Source: Nipponacmea schrenckii (lineage: Eukaryota > Mollusca > Gastropoda > Lottiidae). Taken from it: a stretch of 64,000 nt of DNA. Location of the stretch: positions 28,134,317 to 28,198,316 of the forward strand of contig CM060202.1 in the NCBI GenBank assembly GCA_030562195.1. The letters run 5' to 3'. The translations under genes were made by a program, and so were the position numbers. This document shows positions 58,576 through 64,000 of the stretch, piece after piece (position 1 is the first letter of the stretch; each line of letters opens with the position of its first letter). The notes beneath the pieces were generated by a model. It had not been told where the DNA came from. It made no database searches and saw nothing but the letters and a program-made list of their open reading frames with translations.

Positions 58576-58844
58576 AAAATTTGAATTCTACCTTACTTAT
58601 ATTTTCATAAATTAAACCACTGATCAGAATTTCGGACTAATATGAAGAGCATTGAAAAATATCTTTCTTTAAAATAATAAAATATTCTCTAAAATATTCT
58701 GTTTATAAAATGTCTAGGATAACAAATTTTTAAAATTTACAGCCGAACCTCTCACTGTTTGATACCGCCAGCAGATTTACCATGTATCAAAATTATAGTT
58801 TGATTGTTTACAGATGAAAATATTCAGGAGCATTACAGATAACT

Positions 58845-59075
58845 TTGTTTACAGACAAAGTTGATAGGCATCACAATCCAGAGTATTTCAGACATCGTTG
58901 ATAGGCATCACAATCCAGAGTATTTCAGACATCGTTGATAGGCATCACAATCTAGAGTATTTCAGACATGGTTGATAGGCATCACAATCTAGAGTATTTC
59001 AGACATGGTTGATAGGCATCACAATCTAGAGTATTTCAGACATCGTTGATTGGCATCACAATCCATAGTATTTCA
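58845..59075. repeat. Tandem repeat, 37 bp x 6
   Basis: Units of GTTGATAGGCATCACAATCC plus AGAGTATTTCAGACATC. Confidence 0.92.
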
Positions 59076-59170
59076 ATCTGCACCAGAATATTGCAATAAA
59101 TACCACAAATTGACAACCAGTGGCATGAACTGAAAGTAACGCCTTGTTTTTTCGCTACTTTGTGAAGTAC

Positions 59171-60065
59171 AATGAATGGAGTTTTACACCCTACCTAATG
59201 AAGCTAATGAAAACTGGCAAAGCCATAAAGTGTGCAATTGAGGAATTTTGTCAGAACAGTGAATAAGCCTACCCTGCTAAAAATGTTCTGTAGAAGTTAT
59301 ATAGAATTCTATAGAAACCATACTGGATAGCTTTAGAATCTACTGTTCTATAGAATTTTGGATGTGATATCTTAAGAAATTCTATTAGATTCTTTAGTTC
59401 TATAGAATTCTGTATGTGTTTTCTAAAGAAAGTTTTACAGACAAACTTCTTTCCATTAATAGTAACAGGTTCCATAAAGCTCTTTCTATAGAAGTTCCAT
59501 AAAGTGTTGAAAACTTGATTTTTAGTGCCTGCTATGTTATCCTTTTGAGCAATATACCTTATAGGAGAAAATAGATGGAAATTCCTTCAATTATGTGTAT
59601 TCAATATCACTTGCATTAAAGTCGGAATTTCTGAGTCACACAGACTATAATTGACATTTTCATTCTGCATCCAAAAAGACAAAAAAAGGCCTTGGATGAT
59701 ATGTACCACAAAGTAATTTTGTCTATTTACTTGCAGAACCTCACAATATAGTTCTATGGATATAGTATTTTCTTTGAAAATAATTTGCACTGGACAGTTC
59801 ATAGATTTTATTCTATAGAAAATACTTCTATAAAAAAAAAACTCCTTTCTATAGAATAATTCATTCTATAGAACTTAATGTTCTGTAGAGAAATGTTCTA
59901 TAGAAAAAGGTCCTAAATTTCTTTTGGTTTCCTATTGGACTATTCTATAGAAATTCTTAAGCTTTGTTTCTATAGAATAATTTTTGCAGGGTACCCATTT
60001 TCCTTTTATAATTGTTGAATGATCTTTGACACACAGCCAGTAGTACACAGTGCCTCTCTCTTACT
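59171..60065 (-). mobile_element. SINE copy split by a MITE
   Basis: The SINE tail and centre lie at 59171-59271 (CAATGAATGGAGTTTTACAC .. GAATAAGCCTA). The SINE resumes at 59992 (TACCCATTTTCC .. TTGTTGAATGATCTTTGACA .. GTGCCTC), in register with other copies. The 720 bases in between are a transposon. Another SINE copy follows directly at 60070. Confidence 0.75.
59272..59991. mobile_element. TA-flanked MITE, 720 bp, rich in TTCTATAGAA palindromes
   Basis: It begins CCCTGCTAAAAATGTTCTGT and its right end in reverse complement begins CCCTGCAAAAATTATTCTAT: terminal inverted repeats of about 24 bp with four mismatches. The TA at each side (59270-59271, 59992-59993) is the target duplication, confirmed by the interrupted SINE. 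Many copies of the perfect palindrome TTCTATAGAA and its variants lie in both subterminal parts. No transposase frame, so non-autonomous. Confidence 0.85.
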
Positions 60066-60069
60066 ATTT

Positions 60070-60330
60070 GAAATGAAATGAAATGGAAGTTTAACATCCT
60101 ACTCTCCAGCACCCAATAAGGCTTATGGAGACGAGCTACAAATAACAATATTTTACTAGGACGAACTACTAGAAGCTTTTTGTATGTCAGTCCTTTCGAC
60201 CAGTATCACTGACAAGGTGAAACTGGACTGAAAAATCTGAAAGTTCATCTCGACCTTTGACTGGTTTGAACCCTGGACCTTCAGGTTAGCGAGCAAGCAT
60301 CTAACTTACTGAGCTACCACAGCGCACCCC
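60070..60330 (-). mobile_element. tRNA-derived SINE, full-length copy
   Basis: The minus strand starts GGTGCGCTGTGGTAGCTCAG, TAAGTTAGATGCTTGCTCGC and carries B box GGGTTCAAACC, the clearest polymerase III promoter of the family here. The body ends in a (ATTTC)n tail. Short flanks ACTATTT on both sides may be the target duplication. A C-run (60331-60337) adjoins the head. Confidence 0.82.
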
Positions 60331-60659
60331 CCCCCCCAACACTATTTCAGAAACATATATTGATATATTTGTATAAATAATGACTTATATAGATATATAT
60401 ACAAAGACAGTAGATATAACAGTGTTAAAACATCCTTAGATTTATTGATCAATTTAACCTGCTATTTATCACTTAAAATATGATAAACCACAATATCTAA
60501 ATCACAAATCATGTCAAACTGGACCAGAATTAATAAATTCCAATATCAGACACCTATCATAATACATGTTAAATAGCACACATTCCAAACTCAAAGAGTG
60601 AAAATTAAACTACATGCAAAAATGGCTGCAAATCTGTCAATTCTAAAACACAAACATAC

Positions 60660-60731
60660 CTTTTTAAAACTAATCCAAGCCTTCGTAAATATTCCTGCCT
60701 CTCTCTGAGAGATTTCCTGCCTTCATGGCCG
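60660..60731 (-). CDS. Ten-m: Teneurin, tentative cytoplasmic exon (basic, 24 codons)
   Basis: This 72-bp candidate exon begins after TTTAG and ends at a GTATGT donor. It reads GHEGRKSLRERQEYLRRLGL followed by VLK(R), with one base completing a codon at the start and two bases left at the end. That phase 2 end joins correctly to the phase 2 start of the transmembrane exon. The strongly basic, R-rich peptide fits a teneurin cytoplasmic domain, where basic nuclear-localisation-like stretches are known. I do not recognise a specific homologous motif, and the exon is short, so a chance splice-flanked ORF cannot be excluded. Upstream exons and the initiator are not found. Confidence 0.45.
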
Positions 60732-60884
60732 CTAAATCATAACTTAATTATTAAAAATGTCTTGGAAGCAGACGGCAGTGGAATTATTTCGATTGAACAA
60801 AATGGTGGCCAGCATTGATTTGAAATATGACAACTATCAAATCTCTCAGCTTGAATGTGTTATTGGAATGGGTAATCAATAGCA

Positions 60885-61255
60885 GCGAAGGAATGAATGG
60901 AAAGGAAGAAAGAAATACAAGATTAGTGAATGAATGAATAAATAAAGAGCATGAATTAATGAAAGGCTTTTGGCATGGAATGCTGTTTAATAGAATGATT
61001 GAAATGATGAACGGAAGAGAAGATGAAATGAATGAATGAATGAATGGAAAGTAAGAATGAAACACAAGATGATATGAGTGAGTGAGTGAAAGGTTTTTGA
61101 TCAATCATGTAGAATGAAGGAATGACTGAAGAGAATGACCAGATATGGGATGAATGCAGGGAGAGAAATGTCAAAACATAACATGAATGAATTGAGATGA
61201 ATAACGGCATTGAGGATTGAAGAAATAAAGTGATTGAATGAATTGCAATAAAGGC
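60885..61255. repeat. (GAAT)n microsatellite, interrupted
   Basis: Dispersed GAATGAATGAATG blocks (for example 61026-61045) mixed with GAGTGAGTGAGTG. Ser/His-rich minus-strand frames here are artefacts. Confidence 0.85.
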
Positions 61256-61375
61256 TAAAGAAAGGGTTGACAGAATGAATGTATTAGAATTAAGTCCACA
61301 ATTAAGATAATTGACATTTTTATCCTAGAGAGCACTTATTTCAGATGCATTTCCCTGTCTTCATAAACACAAAGT

Positions 61376-61540
61376 AAGTCTTTATGGATTACAACTATTG
61401 TTTATTTATACTGCTACATTTTAATAAGTATCCTCTTATCATTATATATATAACACAGAAGAAGTCTTTATAGATTACAACTATTGAAAAGTAGCAGTAT
61501 TAATAATAAACAATAGTTGTAATTTATAAAGACTTCTCCT
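61376..61540. repeat. Inverted repeat / hairpin
   Basis: AGAAGTCTTTATAGATTACA ACTATTG (61460-61486) pairs with 61511-61537 over 27 bp with one mismatch and a 24-base loop. The upstream segment 61376-61417 is a third copy and is also inverted against 61491-61535. Probably the remnant of a fold-back or MITE. Confidence 0.8.
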
Positions 61541-62307
61541 GTCTTATATGTACCAACTATTAAATACCATTCAAGGAACACTGTCTTCATTACCCCATTA
61601 GAAACATCTCATTTCAGATGCATTTTGGTGTTTTCTATCATGAATTATATAAGATGTATAAGATTGTAGGAATTTAGTCTTAGTTAAGATAACTGACTTA
61701 ATTACCGTACTGCAAAATAATACAAAAAATATTTACAATTTTTTTTCAGCCATTTTGCCAAGATTCAACTTGGAATTAGTCATAAAAATAGACACAAAAA
61801 AAATCAATTTCAGAAAGAGTTCAGCTATATTTATTATTTATTGGAGAAGAAAATGTAATAATATTTGCCTTCATTTGAAACTCAGAACAAATTCTGTGAC
61901 ATTTTGACGAGTGAGAAAGACATTTGAGAATGATGTACGGTTTAATAAAATCATTGAAGGTAGAAATATTAATCTGTCAGTTGTTACTGGTAGTTCCTGT
62001 CTATATGGTCATGAAAGATGTGCATCAATGTATTCAGGCCAGAAGTTTTGGCATTGCAGATGCACTGGTAAACTCTGTCTACTTCGGTGGTTTTCAGCCT
62101 TTTTTGATCTTGTGAATGTCCCAGGAGATTTGTCCCCCTAGTTGAGATCCTATGTTATACACCGACATGGATGTGCAATTTATTGAATGTACAGAGATCG
62201 CAAAGATACTTGTAAATCCAGTCTAGTTTCTGTAGTTTCTTTCAATGAGTTTTGCTTACAAAGACTGTGTTTTGAGAACAAATATACTGGATGATCATCA
62301 TGATTTG

Positions 62308-62402
62308 AATGTAGGTTTACTTTCTACTCTTCTGTACCGGACTGAAGCCAAGGTAACACCATGCAGTGTTCAATAACGGAAAATTTGCAAGGACAGTGAC
62401 AT
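62308..62402 (-). mobile_element. SINE fragment
   Basis: TTTACTTTCTACTCTTCTGT and CAATAACGGAAAATTTGCAA GGACAGTGAC match tail and centre of the family. Confidence 0.55.
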
Positions 62403-62884
62403 CATTTGTCGAGGGATTTTGTCCACACTGGATAGTTTTTAAAAGACTGGATGAAGAAAATTGGAGTAGCGAAGATACTGATAGATTCTGTCTACACTGG
62501 AAACCCTAGAGATCCTGTCTACACTGGACGCCCTAGCGATCCTGTCTATCAGGACATGATAGATGTGTAATATTGTTGAAACTCATTTCTTCGTGTCTGG
62601 ATGTTTTGATTAAATTTTTATAACACGTTCCTGGTTTCTCGCTGGATATTTCAAGTTATTGTTATCAGGTCTCATCAATGGAAAGTTTAAAAATTTTGTT
62701 TTGCACAAAAAGCAAAGAATATTTGAGATGACTACCACAGAGGATAGGACAAACTTTCAAAGCATCTGATTCTTCAAAACTTGCTACTAACTATGAAATA
62801 AAGTGTCTAATGACACCCCATTAGCTATCAGGAGTTGTGTATATGATTGCAAATGAAGATAGAGGTCCAGTTGTTCAGATGGAA

Positions 62885-63052
62885 CAATAAACTGAGGCCC
62901 CTTGTGCTACAGGCTGTGTACATTAAAGATCCCTCGACAGTTGGGAATCACAAAAAGAGTAAGCTAATGCTGCTGTCCTGACAAAATTTTTCTCATTGCA
63001 CACTGCATGGCATTGCCCCTCTTCATTTGCCCATAAGATGCAGAAGAGTCAT
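62885..63052 (+). mobile_element. tRNA-derived SINE, headless copy
   Basis: AACTGAGGCCCCTTGTGCTA, AAAGATCCCTCGACAGTTGG, AGAGTAAGCTAATGCTGCTG, TGCCCATAAGATGCAGAAGA run in the orientation opposite to most other copies. The tRNA head would lie below 62885 but is not seen. Confidence 0.72.
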
Positions 63053-64000
63053 TTCTTAATTGCCTTGTGCTTTTGCCCTCTTTTGACAACCATGTCCCAT
63101 TTCTGTTTTGAAGAAGTTAGTACAACCTATCTTTAATTTCAAGTCCATATCAGATCTATCTGAGTAAATAAACATCCTTGATTATTAATTCATCATACAG
63201 CAAATATATCAAATCTGGGAACCTATTATATTAATATTCTTCCTATATCATATTACTCAGACAGATATCAATCGGTGTGATTTCTAATATCAAGTTACGC
63301 GGAGGTAATTACATCTTGCCAATATTAAATTAATCATTTTATTTACACCAGTAATAAACAAAATAAATATGTAGTTTAAATATTGCCGGAATCGTTGCTA
63401 ATCTGTCTTCGAGTCACAGAGTTATTGACTCAAGAAAAACTTTCCACGATTTCTCAATGATTTCCCCTCCATCGCGCCAATATTCACATTCTCTCGGTAA
63501 ATAAATAACTAATCGTTTGACAGCTAATCTTCAGTCCATGGAGGAGAGGAAAGTGGTCGAGTTCCCATAATACATCAATATTCACATATAGTCAATACAC
63601 AACCTGTTTGATTCCAGTCACATTCAAATCTTAGTAAATTTGGCACATCATTTTTCATCCAGACACATCTTTAAAAACTGTAGAGTAAGCTTTGATTATT
63701 CATTGAAGTTTCTCCATATGAAGACATAGATATAGAGGTACACCTTCAGATAACATGGATAGACTCCACACCCATTTAATGAATTACCAAGATACAGGTG
63801 TAGAGGAAAGAAAAAAGCTTTTAGACCAACTTTTCCTTAAGAACCTTTATACAGATATTTTGCAATCAAACAAGCCCTCAGACAGCTGTCATAAAACTTG
63901 GGACAGACCTCATACTAATTTTTCTCCTTATGTAGACCTATATTTGGAAACAGTGCAATCAAACATGTTCTGAAACAGTCGTCCAATAACTAGCCAAGAT

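Larger units (their letters stand above)
54534..60659 (-). other. Ten-m: Teneurin intron or 5' region, 6.1 kb
   Basis: Lies between the transmembrane exon acceptor (TTTTAG) and the tentative upstream exon. Contains an (ATTC)n tract, SINE copies, a 37-bp array, the TA-flanked MITE and diverged duplications at 57.7-57.9 and 58.3-58.6 kb. No other cytoplasmic-domain exon is recognised. Confidence 0.8.
2000..60731 (-). other. Ten-m: Teneurin gene (partial, 19 firm exons plus one tentative)
   Basis: Teneurins are type II single-pass membrane proteins that act as homophilic and latrophilin-binding adhesion receptors in neural wiring. The exon chain follows the family order: cytoplasmic tail, transmembrane helix, pre-EGF domain with furin site, eight EGF repeats, Cys-rich segment, transthyretin-like/plug region, NHL propeller, YD repeats. 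Every exon-exon junction was checked for phase and all are consistent (most junctions in the EGF region are phase 1), which strongly supports the model. The partial product is about 1,570 residues; full-length teneurins are about 2,500-2,800, so roughly 1,000 C-terminal residues and the start of the cytoplasmic domain are missing. No second teneurin copy is seen. Confidence 0.97.
60732..64000 (-). other. Ten-m: Upstream teneurin sequence, no exon recognised
   Basis: Beyond the tentative cytoplasmic exon. Contains a (GAAT)n stretch, a hairpin, SINE fragments and a duplicated TCCTGTCTACACTGGA phrase at 62488-62550. I see no promoter, initiator exon or other gene that I can support. A 72-codon + strand frame at 63755-63973 has no recognisable motif. 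Confidence 0.6.

Noticed and set aside
60250..60330. A tRNA gene on the minus strand
   Set aside because: A and B boxes are present, but the sequence runs on into the SINE body and shows no intact acceptor stem; it is a tRNA-derived SINE head.
60784..61210. Ser/His-rich minus-strand frames
   Set aside because: They come from the (GAAT)n microsatellite.
63755..63973. 72-codon + strand frame MDRLHTHLMNYQDTG..
   Set aside because: The texture is mildly protein-like, but there is no recognised domain, no splice partner and no duplication, so a gene call is not supported.

Overview
The window is animal nuclear DNA: AT-rich, mostly intron and repeat, with short exons bounded by GT-AG splice sites. 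Nearly all recognisable coding sequence belongs to one gene on the minus strand, a teneurin (Ten-m/Odz family type II transmembrane adhesion receptor). Protein features (invertebrate-like teneurin, eight EGF repeats) and the repeat content suggest a lophotrochozoan, probably a mollusc; that is inference, and I cannot fix the species.

Reading the minus strand 5'->3' (high to low coordinates), 19 firm exons and one tentative exon form one phase-consistent chain from 60731 down to 2000. They encode a tentative basic juxtamembrane exon (60660-60731), the cytoplasmic tail end plus transmembrane helix (54328-54533), a linker (43798-43905), the pre-EGF domain with a furin-type site (36367-36659, 32095-32215), eight EGF repeats (31653 down to 22760), the Cys-rich segment (into 18992-19199), the transthyretin-like/fibronectin-plug region (19199 down to about 7337), the NHL beta-propeller (7204 down to about 4000) and the start of the YD-repeat shell (3535-4609, 2000-2322). 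The 5' end of the gene, and the rest of the YD shell, the antibiotic-binding-like domain and the C-terminal Tox-GHH/TCAP region, lie outside the window. Two things are odd in the coding chain: exon 3535-4609 carries three single-base insertions within 230 bp that break and then restore the frame, and the last intron seen uses a GC donor.

The introns (up to about 10.4 kb) are full of mobile and satellite DNA. There is a tRNA-derived SINE family with a shared tail (at least a dozen copies, one with a 17-bp target-site duplication), a 720-bp TA-flanked MITE that landed inside one SINE copy, a smaller MITE at 45.7 kb, a 218-bp direct-repeat pair, and many minisatellites, including G-rich ~165-bp and ~175-bp arrays.

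The most unusual object is an 881-bp element at 46416-47296. It has ~95-bp terminal inverted repeats and a perfect 9-bp target-site duplication, and it carries the promoter-proximal region and first exon of a RecQ-like helicase (Q motif, Walker A, motif Ia) interrupted by one in-frame stop. This is the architecture of a Pack-MULE, a Mutator-like element carrying a captured gene fragment, sitting in the second intron of the teneurin gene.
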